The position numbers and the translations under genes were made by a program. A stretch of DNA of 64,000 bases from Edaphobacter lichenicola (GTDB lineage Bacteria > Acidobacteriota > Terriglobia > Terriglobales > Acidobacteriaceae). Every line of letters starts with the position of its first letter. The stretch's first letter is position 1. The notes under the pieces were generated by a model, which worked only from the letters and a program-made list of their open reading frames with translations, did no database searches and had not been told where the DNA came from. This document shows, piece by piece, positions 27,737-36,709 of the stretch. The DNA is taken from assembly GCF_014201315.1 (NCBI RefSeq), contig NZ_JACHDY010000002.1, positions 868,001 through 932,000 of the forward strand, read 5' to 3'.

Positions 27737-27850
27737 TGGTTTCCTTTACAAGCTATAATCTACACCGTATTCCAGTAAATGGAAACAAAAAGATGGTAAT
27801 CATAATAAGCGCACCTCTCAGTGCCATAAGAAACCAGGAAAGAGGCTCCG
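27737..27850. promoter_or_regulatory. Divergent promoter region between agaS and a PfkB kinase gene
   Basis: The 114-base spacer drives both directions. On the minus strand TTTACT, 16 bases and TATAGC form a plausible promoter for agaS. TATAAT also occurs on the plus strand at 27754-27759. TTCCA-GTAAA-TGGAA at 27770-27784 is a symmetric element, and the minus strand around it reads CTTTTTGTTTCCATTTAC, similar in style to the TTTC-repeat boxes bound by AgaR. A related pyrimidine-rich run occurs upstream of the GH36-like gene (24094-24127). Confidence 0.45.
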
Positions 27851-28813
27851 TTGGCAAATATCTCTTCAGGGGAAGCAAAAAAGCGCTTTGACATCACAAT
27901 TGCGGGTGAGACGAATCTCGACCTCATCCTCTATGGCCTGCCTGAAGTAATGCCCACGGAGCGTGAGTTGCTCGCATCCGATTTCAAGATCACCTTGGGC
28001 GGCTCCTCGTCCATCCTGGCGCACAATTTAGCCATGCTGGGTAGTCGAGTCGGCTTTATCTCCCAGGTCGGTACCGACGAGCTTGGACAAATCGCACTCG
28101 CACGCCTTGTAGAAAGCGGCGCGGACCTCTTGCTAGTGCCTTCTCGAGAAAATACGAGTACTGGAGTAACGATTCTGTTGCCACACGGCGCGCATCGTCA
28201 TATCTTGACCAATCCCGGTACCATGGCTGAGATGAAAGTTGCCGATCTCGATATGGCTTATCTCACATCCGCTCGGCACTTTCACCTCTCCTCTCTCTTT
28301 CTGCAGACTGGGCTCCAACCCGATCTGCCGCAACTATTTGCTGATTTGAAGAACGCAGGCCTGACACTCTCGCTCGACACCAACGACGACCCCAGCGACC
28401 AATGGTCCGGTGTTCTGGATCAGCTCCTGGATAGCATCGACCTTCTGCTACCTAACGAGGATGAGATCAAGCGCATCACGCGCACCGCCACTCTCGAACA
28501 GGCTCTCGATGCTCTGTCGGAACGCGTGCCGCTCATCGTCGTAAAGTGCGGCTCTCGCGGCGCTGTCGTGCAGCAGGGTAGAAGCCGGCAGCGGGTTCCG
28601 TCGCTCCAGGTACAGCCTGTAGATACTATCGGTGCTGGCGACAGCTTCAATGCAGGCTTCCTGAGCTCTTATCTCACTGGCAAAGATCCGCTCCGCGCTG
28701 CAGCAATGGGAAACGTTGCAGGAGCCCTCTCAACGTTGAAAACAGGAGGTACCGAAGCGTACAGGGACGCTACGCTCCGCGAAAAATTTTTAGCAGAGCA
28801 CCCGATCGTGTAG
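27851..28813 (+). CDS. PfkB-family sugar kinase (candidate tagatose-6-phosphate or amino-sugar kinase)
   Basis: A 320-residue ribokinase-fold kinase. GETNLDLILYGLP and the GGSSSILAHNLAMLGSRVG loop (about residues 52-72) bind substrate, and DTIGAGDSFNAGFLSSYL near 262 holds the anion hole and catalytic Asp. The start is TTG with AGGAAAGAGG five bases upstream. Divergent from agaS, it could phosphorylate tagatose-6-phosphate (classical pathway) or the imported free amino sugar, as no phosphotransferase system is present. It differs clearly from the other PfkB at 17559-18491, so the two probably have different substrates. Confidence 0.86.
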   Translation: MANISSGEAKKRFDITIAGETNLDLILYGLPEVMPTERELLASDFKITLGGSSSILAHNLAMLGSRVGFISQVGTDELGQIALARLVESGADLLLVPSRENTSTGVTILLPHGAHRHILTNPGTMAEMKVADLDMAYLTSARHFHLSSLFLQTGLQPDLPQLFADLKNAGLTLSLDTNDDPSDQWSGVLDQLLDSIDLLLPNEDEIKRITRTATLEQALDALSERVPLIVVKCGSRGAVVQQGRSRQRVPSLQVQPVDTIGAGDSFNAGFLSSYLTGKDPLRAAAMGNVAGALSTLKTGGTEAYRDATLREKFLAEHPIV

Positions 28814-28948
28814 AAGACGAAATCTCGCAAAGAGGGGACTGGAAGATGAGCCCGGTGATTCAAAAGACACGAAACAAGTAGAAGCTATTTAGTATTTCGA
28901 TTTATATTCTTTATGTTGTTCCGGGGCGGAGTGGGCGAGGAGAAGGGC

Positions 28949-30016
28949 ATGTCGCAACAGAACGAAGACAAGTTTATCGCGATGGTTACGGCAAAGGCAG
29001 ATGTCACACTTCCGCTCAGCGACTTCCATCCCAGATCGATGCTCACCACACCGATCCACGAGATCACGCATCCCCGTTATCCCGTAATCGACTACCACAA
29101 CCATCTGGACGCACAAGACCCGGAGCACGTACTGCGGATCATGGATGCCTGTGGCATCGAGCACATCGTCAATATCACGATGAAGGTTGGTGACGAGGCT
29201 CTGAGAATGATCGATCGCTACCATCAGGCTTCCCCGGCACGCTTCTCGACGATTGGCTGGATGGATTGGACCGGTGTAGAGCGTAACGATTTCATCGCTC
29301 TCAGCCTGGAGCGTCTGGAGCGTCTGGTGGAGCGCGGAGCCATTGGCTTCAAGTTCTGGAAGGACCTGGGACTTACCATCCGTGACGTATCGGGCGAGCT
29401 GCTGCAGGTCGACGACGAACGACTCGCCCCGATCTTCGAAAGGTGCGGCGAACTGGGCATTCCGGTCATGGTTCACATCGGCGATCCCGAGGCCTTCTTC
29501 CTGCCCATCGATGCGAACAACGAACGCTTTGAGGAGCTCTCAGCCCATCCCGATTGGAGCTTTTACGGAGCAACCTTCAGCAAGCATCAGTTACTGGAGC
29601 AGCGCGACCGCGTCTTCAGGAGGCACCCCAAAACCACCTTCGTAGCCGCGCATGTGGCCGAAAACGGAGAAGATCTGCAACGCGTAACCGCCATGCTCAA
29701 TGCCAATCCAAACGTTCTAGTCGATATCAGTGCACGCGCGTCGGAGCTGGGGCGTCAGCCTTTCTCGGCACGCAGGTTCTTCTTGCGCTTTGCGGACCGC
29801 ATCCTCTTCGGCGCCGACCTCGTGCCGGATATCGAGATGTACCGCCTCTACTACCGATTCCTCGAAACAGAAGATGAGTACTTTGAGTACCCGACACATG
29901 CCTCCAGGCAGGGTCGCTGGAATATTTGCGGCATGAATCTCCCCGATGACGTCCTGCGCAAAGTCTATCGGGAAAATGCGCTGCGCCTGCTCCCATCCAA
30001 CCGTGCGCGGATCTGA
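28949..30016 (+). CDS. Amidohydrolase-family 2 metal hydrolase
   Basis: A TIM-barrel hydrolase of about 355 residues. The metal-binding HxH is in YHNHLDAQD near residue 50. Further metal and active-site positions are probably VMVHIGDPE near 175, FVAAHVAENGED near 230 and ILFGADLVPD near 285. There is no signal peptide. ATG at 28949 follows AGGAGAAGGG and is preferred to the in-frame ATG at 28913. It is not of the NagA/AgaA deacetylase family, but it lies between a sugar kinase and a sugar porter, so it may hydrolyse a lactone or amide of the imported compound. The substrate is unknown. Confidence 0.8.
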   Translation: MSQQNEDKFIAMVTAKADVTLPLSDFHPRSMLTTPIHEITHPRYPVIDYHNHLDAQDPEHVLRIMDACGIEHIVNITMKVGDEALRMIDRYHQASPARFSTIGWMDWTGVERNDFIALSLERLERLVERGAIGFKFWKDLGLTIRDVSGELLQVDDERLAPIFERCGELGIPVMVHIGDPEAFFLPIDANNERFEELSAHPDWSFYGATFSKHQLLEQRDRVFRRHPKTTFVAAHVAENGEDLQRVTAMLNANPNVLVDISARASELGRQPFSARRFFLRFADRILFGADLVPDIEMYRLYYRFLETEDEYFEYPTHASRQGRWNICGMNLPDDVLRKVYRENALRLLPSNRARI

Positions 30017-30124
30017 TCTCACGCCCAACCTATATTGGAATAGTTATGATGTCCCAGTAGAACCTCCGAACAAAACCACTTTGCGGCGCATGGGCTTCTT
30101 CCAATCTTCTTTTGGCCCGCGAGA

Positions 30125-31930
30125 ATGGAATCTATGATCTCCGGCCCCACCCAGTTATCCGTCAGCCAGCGCCGATACAGCGCATTGCTTCTGGTGGTTG
30201 CAGGTCTAGGTGGCCTGCTCTACGGCGTAGATGTGGGCATCATCGGAGGCGCCCTCCCTTATCTTGAGGCAACCTCAGGCCTTACCGCCGGGCAGCTCTC
30301 TGTCATCGTTGCAGCGGTACTGCTCGGCAGCGTCATCTCCACCTTGTTTGCCGGTCTGCTCGCCGACTGGATGGGCCGCAAACCTTTAATGCTCCTGAGC
30401 GGCGGCATCTTCGTCATCAGTATCCCCGTCATCGCCATCTCCTCCGGCTACGAATCGCTGTTTTTCGGACGGCTGCTCCAGGGCGTCAGCGGAGGACTCA
30501 TCGGCGTGGTGGTTCCGCTCTACCTCGCCGAGTGCCTCCCATCGTCGACTCGCGGCAAGGGCACCGGTATCTTCCAATGGTTCCTCACCTTGGGCATCGT
30601 TGGCGCGGCAGTGATCGGCATCTATTACAGCTACCGCGTTCAGGCCGTGGCGCAGGCCTCGGACCCGGCGACTTTGTTCCACTTCAAAGACCAGGCATGG
30701 CGGCGCATCTTCTGGGTCTCTCTTCCGCCCGGAGTTCTCTTTGTTCTTGGCACGTTGTTCGTACAGGAATCCCCTCGCTGGCTCTTTCGCCGCGGCCACA
30801 GAGATCGCGCTCTCGTTGCGCTCCGTCGCTCCCATCCTACCCATGTCGCACAGGCCGAACTCGACACGATGCAGCAAGTCACCATCACGTCTACAGAAAA
30901 GACCTCCTCGAAAGCGGCCGTCCACGACACCATCTTTCGTCGCCGTTATATGATCCCTTTCCTGCTGGCCTGCGTCATTCTCTTCTGCAATACAGCGACA
31001 GGAGTCAATTCGATCATTAGCTATAACACCGGCATCCTCCTGCAGAGCGGTCTCTCCGATCTCAGTGCGCACTGGGGGTATGTCCTCTTCACCGCGGTAA
31101 ACTTTCTCATTACCGCGGTGGGCATGTCTCTGGTCGATCGCAAGGGCCGTCGGTTCCTTCTCATTCTTGGTACAACCGGTGTCATCGCCTCTCTGATCAC
31201 AGTCGGCACCCTCTTTCTGCGAACCGAAAGATCAAACCTTGAGTGCCGCACCGCCGTGCAAGCTCTTGTCAGCCCGCAACAGGACCTATCTCTTGCCTTC
31301 AACCGGGCCGAGGCCAGCAGACTTTTGCAGGCGAGCGGTTACAACGAGGATCAGTTCAACGACAGCAATACCTCTCTCGCTGTCATCTACTCCTATGGCG
31401 GGTTCAGTGCCGCAACCACCTTTGTACGCTCCGACGACGCCGCAGCAGCCCCCATTCACATCACCCGCGAAAGCTGCGTGCCTGCCAACCGGATCGAAGC
31501 CTTCTTCAAAAATCCCTTCGCGGATCTGGCTGCTGCTCAGACAGCGCCTCTCAAGATCCAGCGAGCCCTGATCAACCGTGTCCCTGCCACCAGGCATGGA
31601 TGGCTGGTGGCCCTTGGCCTCTATGCCTTCATGGCGTTTTATGCTGTAGGCCCCGGGGTATGCGTCTGGCTGGCCCTGTCGGAGCTAATGCCCACCCGCA
31701 TTCGTTCGGTAGGCATGAGCATCGCTCTCGTCATCAATCAGATGGTCTCGACCACGCTTGCTGTCCTCTTCCTGCCCGTCGTCAGCAAGTACGGCTACTC
31801 CACCATGTTCTTTATCTTTGCTGCCTTCACCGTCATATACTTCCTCACCGCAACCTTCCTCCTGCCCGAAACCAAAGGCAAAACTCTGGAAGAGATCGAG
31901 CAGCACTTCGAGGGAGTAAGAAAAATATAA
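30125..31930 (+). CDS. MFS sugar porter with large extracytoplasmic insertion
   Basis: Proton-coupled sugar transporter of 601 residues, longer than the usual 450-500. Sugar-porter signatures are present: GLLADWMGRKPLML after helix 2, GRLLQGVSGGLIGVVVPLYLAE, SPRWLFRRGHRDRA and the C-terminal PETKGKTLEEIE. The extra length is one block of about 120 residues (roughly 370-490, with conserved-looking cysteines in NLECRTA and ESCVPANR) between predicted helices 9 and 10, on the periplasmic side. It is probably the inner-membrane importer for the locus. The ATG begins within ATGGAATCTATGATC, and the second Met at 30134 is possible. Confidence 0.9.
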   Translation: MESMISGPTQLSVSQRRYSALLLVVAGLGGLLYGVDVGIIGGALPYLEATSGLTAGQLSVIVAAVLLGSVISTLFAGLLADWMGRKPLMLLSGGIFVISIPVIAISSGYESLFFGRLLQGVSGGLIGVVVPLYLAECLPSSTRGKGTGIFQWFLTLGIVGAAVIGIYYSYRVQAVAQASDPATLFHFKDQAWRRIFWVSLPPGVLFVLGTLFVQESPRWLFRRGHRDRALVALRRSHPTHVAQAELDTMQQVTITSTEKTSSKAAVHDTIFRRRYMIPFLLACVILFCNTATGVNSIISYNTGILLQSGLSDLSAHWGYVLFTAVNFLITAVGMSLVDRKGRRFLLILGTTGVIASLITVGTLFLRTERSNLECRTAVQALVSPQQDLSLAFNRAEASRLLQASGYNEDQFNDSNTSLAVIYSYGGFSAATTFVRSDDAAAAPIHITRESCVPANRIEAFFKNPFADLAAAQTAPLKIQRALINRVPATRHGWLVALGLYAFMAFYAVGPGVCVWLALSELMPTRIRSVGMSIALVINQMVSTTLAVLFLPVVSKYGYSTMFFIFAAFTVIYFLTATFLLPETKGKTLEEIEQHFEGVRKI

Positions 31931-32122
31931 GCCGCAGCAGTCCCTCTGAAGACCCGTTCCCACCGATCGCATGCGCATTACGTAGCGGCTCCGGCTGCAA
32001 TCAAGCCCGACCTTCTGTGGATAGGGAGCATTTTTCAGCATTCAGCCGGTTCGTCTCTTCAAACCCCGGCTCGGGCCTTTGTCGTATTCTCGTAGTCATA
32101 AACACATGGTCAAGGAGGATAC

Positions 32123-32365
32123 ATGTCTGAAGAGGATTTGAGAGCAGAGCTCGAGCGCCTGCGAGCAGAGAACGATCAACTGAAGAACAAGGCTGTGCGT
32201 GGGCTGAGTCTCAAGGTCAGCGAGAAGGGCGGATTGTCCCTCTACGGAGTCGGTAGATTTCCTGTGACTCTGTATAAGGAGCAATGGCGCAAGATCCTCG
32301 CAATGGCACCTGAGATCGAAGACTTCATCGTAAAGAACGACAGCCTGCTCAAGACCAAAGAATAG
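32123..32365 (+). CDS. Small coiled-coil protein of unknown function
   Basis: Eighty residues, very strong ribosome binding site (AAGGAGGATAC before ATG). Residues 1-25 (EEDLRAELERLRAENDQLKNK) form a clear heptad coiled coil. The rest is a compact basic-acidic region with SLKVSEKGGLSLYGVGRFPVTLY and a final helix. No signal peptide or membrane segment. It resembles short uncharacterised proteins common in soil bacteria, but I do not recognise a named family. It is separated from the MFS gene by 190 bases and convergent with the GH2 gene, 19 bases apart. Confidence 0.8.
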   Translation: MSEEDLRAELERLRAENDQLKNKAVRGLSLKVSEKGGLSLYGVGRFPVTLYKEQWRKILAMAPEIEDFIVKNDSLLKTKE

Positions 32366-32384
32366 GCGCGTCTTCAGGCGCGGC

Positions 32385-35066
32385 TCACCGGGCCCCTTCC
32401 ATTGGTAACCCGGTGAGCGGCCAGTGATCGACCAGAGCTCCCACGTTAGCTTCAACGCTAACCCCCGCTGAAGTAGCGGCGGTCACTCCAACATTCCATC
32501 CATCCAACGCGACCAGGGCGTCCTCTCCCTTTAGATCCGCAGCCGCAGCTTCAATCGTGATCGTCCTTGTCTCGTTCGGCAGCAGAGACACATAGTTGTC
32601 GCTGTAATAAACGGGCAGCACTCGTTCTCCCGAGCGCTTGCGCCGCAGCTGCAGGTGAGTCATCAGCGCAATTCCTTTCCCTGTATTTTGCAGCGTGACC
32701 GTGACGAAGACCTTGCCCTCCGTCTCGCGGCGAACCACCGAAGCCCCAAGCGTCACCACGGGCAAACTGCCCAACGCTTTGAGATCATTCTGATGCTCCG
32801 GCAGCCCACGCCAGTAGAAGTTCTCCGAGATCAGTTTCCCCGTCGCATCGCGCAGCTCAAGCTTCACAAAGTGAACCGCCGAAAGGGTTGAAGGCCACTC
32901 CACGCTTCCAAGCGTCGTTGCCAGGCTCGGTGCAGCCGACACTTCAAAGTCGTGTTGATACTGCACTGCCCCATCCAGGTTGTAGATCGCCAGGTGAGCA
33001 TGCGCACTCTCCAGCGGAGTATCCAGATTATTGATCACCTGGACCTCGCCATTCGCCTCATTCAGCTGAATATGAATCGGCTCGGCCGCCTTCTTCACCG
33101 CAAACAAAGCTGAGTTAGGCTCAAGATCGTGGTGGTAAAGCTGCCACACAAAGCTGGGCTGCGCAGGATTGCTCATCCACGTAATCACTCCCGTCGTCGG
33201 ATGAAACAGCTTCGCATTGCGCCCCTCGTACATCGCGCGAAACGCCTCATAGTTCGCCAGCTGCGACTTCCTCACAAAGTCCGCGAGGTTCGCCACCTTG
33301 CCATACCGATCCGCAATAATCGCCGGATATTTGTCGCCATCCGCCGCGCCCTTGGCAAAGTCATGCTGCGCCCAGTCGTCGTTGATCGTCTCCCAGTCTT
33401 TCTCCGGCATCATTCCGTGAATTGACTCCAGCGTCGGCACCGACATGCTTCCAATCTCTGTCTTGAACGCCTCGTCATAAACATAGAACTCCCGCGGCGT
33501 CCTCCAGTGATACGGCCCATGCGAGTTGACCCCGCGCCCATCAGCCGAGTTCGCCTGATACAACCTCGTCGGCTCCAGCTCAGTCATCAAAACGCGCAGC
33601 GCATCGTCAATCGTCTTCGGCGGATATCCTTCATTCCGCGCACACCACAAAACAATTGCGGCATGATTGCGAAACCGCAGAATCTTGTCGCGCACATTTG
33701 CCATGTACGTATCAAAATCATCCGGATCAGGTCCATCCGAAGGATTCGGCTGAAAAAACTCATCCCACACCAGAATCCCGTACTTGTCGCACAGCTCATA
33801 AAAATCTTCGCTCGTGCTCTGCCCCACCCAGTTGCGAATCATGTTCATATTCGCGATCTGGTGCATCCGAATCTGCGCCTCGAGCCGCTCCCGCGGATTG
33901 CGCTTCATCGCTTCATCCAGACCCCAGTTCCCCCCACGAATAAACACGCGAACCCCATTCACCGAGATCGTCAGGTTCTCCGAATCAGGCACCGCATACG
34001 TAAACTTGCGAACGCCGAAGCTTACATCCTTATCGTCCGACGCCTTCCCATCCACCTCAAAACTCAAATGCAGCTTATACAGATTCTGCGGCCCATATCC
34101 ATTCGGCCACCACAGCTTCGGATGCTCCACATGCATCGCCGGCGTGTTCTTCGGATCGACCGTAACCATCTGCGAACTATGCGCCGCCACTTCCACGCTC
34201 TGCTCGAACGTCACATCCCCAAAGCTTCCCTTCAACACGCCCTTCTGTGGGGCATCCGTCACATTCTCCACTCGCGCCTGCACCGAGACATCAGCCGTAT
34301 CCGTCTTAGGCAAGGGAAGATCCGTCGTCACCAGCGGATCTTTAATCACCACCGGCCCACTCGCCGAGAGGAACACCTTCTGCCAGATGCCCGTATCCCG
34401 GTCCCTCATCGCCGGAATCCAGTCCCAGCCAATCGTCGAAAGAAACGTCGGCCCATCGATCGCGGTGATGCCGCCGTTCGTGCCCACGCCATCTCGAATC
34501 GTATGTTCATGTGGCACGCCCGGATGAGGCTGCGGCGACACCAGCACCGCCAGAACCGCCTGCTTCCCAGGCTTCACCGCGGGCGAGATATCAAAGATCC
34601 CCCGCTTGAACGCGCCCTTCATCGTGCCAACCTGCGTCCCGTTCACCCACACCTGTGCTGAAAAATTAATCCCCTCAAGGTTCAGCCACACATGCCTCCC
34701 GGCGTACGTCTTCGGCACCTCAAAGACCGTGCGATACCAGTACGGCGTGCGCGCAAGGCTGTCAGGAATCTTGTCGGGGCGGCTATTCTCCCCATACAAA
34801 GGCTCCCGGTAGACGCCTGCATTCACCAGGCTCGTCAGCACCGTCCCAGGCACCGTCGCGGAGTACCAGCCCTGCGGTTTAAACTTCGCCGAAGCGATCG
34901 CATCCCCGGTCTGCGTCACCTTCGCCGCATCCTGCAGCTGCCAGCCAGCCGACAGAGTCACAGCCTCAGGAAGTGACGAACTAGCTGCCAAAGCCACCGA
35001 ACCTAACCCCACCGAACCTGCTGCAAACAACAGCACCAACGCCGATCCCCAGACTCTCATTCGCAT
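32385..35066 (-). CDS. Glycoside hydrolase family 2 (endo-beta-mannosidase / exo-beta-glucosaminidase-like)
   Basis: Exported 893-residue GH2 enzyme: signal peptide (MRMRVWGSALVLLFAAG, cut near ALAA), sugar-binding jelly roll (GTVLTSLVNAGVYREPLYGEN, about 70-200), immunoglobulin-like domain, and the catalytic barrel with VRVFIRGGNWGLDEAMKR. The candidate acid/base Glu is in WCARNEGYPP near 475 and the nucleophile Glu in FKTEIGSMS near 537, followed by beta domains. The barrel and C-terminal part (LANYEAFRAMYEG, TGVITWMSNPAQPS) look like mannosylglycoprotein endo-beta-mannosidases. The chitosan-degrading exo-glucosaminidases of the same subgroup are, as I recall, different at the acid/base, so the chitosan reading is weaker. 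Confidence 0.85.
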   Translation of the reverse strand: MRMRVWGSALVLLFAAGSVGLGSVALAASSSLPEAVTLSAGWQLQDAAKVTQTGDAIASAKFKPQGWYSATVPGTVLTSLVNAGVYREPLYGENSRPDKIPDSLARTPYWYRTVFEVPKTYAGRHVWLNLEGINFSAQVWVNGTQVGTMKGAFKRGIFDISPAVKPGKQAVLAVLVSPQPHPGVPHEHTIRDGVGTNGGITAIDGPTFLSTIGWDWIPAMRDRDTGIWQKVFLSASGPVVIKDPLVTTDLPLPKTDTADVSVQARVENVTDAPQKGVLKGSFGDVTFEQSVEVAAHSSQMVTVDPKNTPAMHVEHPKLWWPNGYGPQNLYKLHLSFEVDGKASDDKDVSFGVRKFTYAVPDSENLTISVNGVRVFIRGGNWGLDEAMKRNPRERLEAQIRMHQIANMNMIRNWVGQSTSEDFYELCDKYGILVWDEFFQPNPSDGPDPDDFDTYMANVRDKILRFRNHAAIVLWCARNEGYPPKTIDDALRVLMTELEPTRLYQANSADGRGVNSHGPYHWRTPREFYVYDEAFKTEIGSMSVPTLESIHGMMPEKDWETINDDWAQHDFAKGAADGDKYPAIIADRYGKVANLADFVRKSQLANYEAFRAMYEGRNAKLFHPTTGVITWMSNPAQPSFVWQLYHHDLEPNSALFAVKKAAEPIHIQLNEANGEVQVINNLDTPLESAHAHLAIYNLDGAVQYQHDFEVSAAPSLATTLGSVEWPSTLSAVHFVKLELRDATGKLISENFYWRGLPEHQNDLKALGSLPVVTLGASVVRRETEGKVFVTVTLQNTGKGIALMTHLQLRRKRSGERVLPVYYSDNYVSLLPNETRTITIEAAAADLKGEDALVALDGWNVGVTAATSAGVSVEANVGALVDHWPLTGLPMEGAR

Positions 35067-35176
35067 TCAACCCACACCTTTGATCGCTGATCTCAAAATT
35101 TTTCGGACGCGAAAACCGCACCGCGCCAGACATAGAAACCCTACACGATCATCACGCAAAGGTCACACCTTCAGCC

Positions 35177-36703
35177 TCATCGTTGAACTGTCGTCTCTGC
35201 CTTCGTCAACTTCTCGGAGACCTGCGCCGGCGTAGGCAGTTGCGATCGATCCCATCCTCCACCCAGCGCCTCGATCAACTGTACCGAAGCGGTCATCGCC
35301 TGCACTCGCAGAGTCGCGACCGACTGCCTGTCCGTCAGCAACGTCGTCTGCGCCGTCACCAGGTTCACGTAAGGATCGATGCCCGTCTGGTACCGCGCCG
35401 TCTCGAGCGTCACAAACTCCTCCGCCGACTTCACCGCCTCCTGTTGCTGTAACTGCTGCTGCGAAAGAATACGCACGGAAGCAAGCGCATCCTCCACCTG
35501 CTGAAACCCCGTAAGAACGGTCTGCCGGTAGCTCGCGACATCAGCGTTATATACCTCCACAAACTGATTTACCGTGGCCCGCCGCAACCCAGCGTCGAAG
35601 ACCGTCTCGCTCACCGTAGGCCCGATCGACCAGAACCGGCTCGGCCAATCAAAAAGATGTTTGAAGGTCGAGCTCTCGAATCCACCCGAAGCGCTCAACG
35701 TCAGATTCGGATAGTACGCCGCGGTCGCAATACCAATCTGGGCATTAGCAGCCGCCATGTTTCGCTCCGAAGCAGCAATATCAGGTCGCCTTTCCAGCAA
35801 CGCCGACGGCAACCCAATCGGTATCGGTGGAGGAGTCACGCTCGAAGCCTTCACCGGAATAGAAAAAGTCGAAGCATTGGCCCCCACCAGCAGCGCAATC
35901 GCATTCTCATATTGTGCGCGCGCCACGCCAAGATTGATCGCCTGCGACTGCACATTCTGCAGTGTGTTCTGCGCCTCCACCACCGAAATCCGATCGCCAA
36001 CGCCGGTCTCGTACTGCGCCTGTGTCAACTCCAGCGCCCTCTTATCTGCCTCCACCGTGTCCTCCAGAATCGCCTGCAGCGCATCCTGACCGCGAATCTC
36101 AAAGAAGAACGTAGCAAGACTCGCCTGCTCGGTCAGCTTCTCATTCTCAAGATCGGCGGCACTCAACTGCGCGTTGAACTGCTGTTCGTGAATCGTGCTG
36201 CGAACTCTGCCCCAAAGATCCGGCTCCCACGAAATCGAAGCAGGCAGAGAGCCGACAGAGTTCGTTGAGCCCGTGTTGGCTTGCGACGAACGTCCCAGAT
36301 TCGCTGAGGACTTGGAACGGGTATACGACGGCCCCACAGAAGCAGTCGGATAAAGCTGCGAACGTGCCTGCGCCACAAGAGCACGCGCCTCCATGAAGTT
36401 CGCGAAGAACTGTTTGATGTTCTGGTTGTCGATATTCAACCGCTCTTCCAGCGCATTCAACTCCGGATCCCCGTAGATCTCCCACCACTTCCCATGCAGC
36501 ATCGCATCCTGCGGTTGTGCCACCTTCCAGCCGTCCGTATCCTGAAACTGCGTCGGCGACTCCTTGTAAATCGTTGGCGGCCCCTGCGCAACGGCGGGCG
36601 GCGTGTGGTACTTAGGCCCCACCATACATCCGGTCAACAAAAGCGCCGTCAACGCCGGGCAAATCGCGATGGTGAATCGAAGGTTCGTCATAGGGTTAGA
36701 CAT
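35177..36703 (-). CDS. Outer-membrane efflux lipoprotein (NodT/OprM type)
   Basis: TolC-like channel of 508 residues that links the periplasmic adaptor and inner-membrane pump to the outside. A lipobox (LTALLLTGC) near residue 26 predicts lipid attachment. Two outer-membrane efflux repeats follow, with long helices (for example ALVAQARSQLYPTASVGPSY and PDIAASERNMAAANAQIGIA). It is the last gene of the four-gene operon, starting six bases after the stop of the second permease with GGAG upstream. RND operons of mdtABC type often lack their own channel; here it is included. Confidence 0.92.
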   Translation of the reverse strand: MSNPMTNLRFTIAICPALTALLLTGCMVGPKYHTPPAVAQGPPTIYKESPTQFQDTDGWKVAQPQDAMLHGKWWEIYGDPELNALEERLNIDNQNIKQFFANFMEARALVAQARSQLYPTASVGPSYTRSKSSANLGRSSQANTGSTNSVGSLPASISWEPDLWGRVRSTIHEQQFNAQLSAADLENEKLTEQASLATFFFEIRGQDALQAILEDTVEADKRALELTQAQYETGVGDRISVVEAQNTLQNVQSQAINLGVARAQYENAIALLVGANASTFSIPVKASSVTPPPIPIGLPSALLERRPDIAASERNMAAANAQIGIATAAYYPNLTLSASGGFESSTFKHLFDWPSRFWSIGPTVSETVFDAGLRRATVNQFVEVYNADVASYRQTVLTGFQQVEDALASVRILSQQQLQQQEAVKSAEEFVTLETARYQTGIDPYVNLVTAQTTLLTDRQSVATLRVQAMTASVQLIEALGGGWDRSQLPTPAQVSEKLTKAETTVQR

Positions 36704-36709
36704 CCAAAT

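Noticed and set aside
33507-34661. 384-codon plus-strand open frame inside the GH2 gene
   Set aside because: Arg/Ile/His-rich shadow of the opposite strand without domains; the GH2 frame has both catalytic glutamates.
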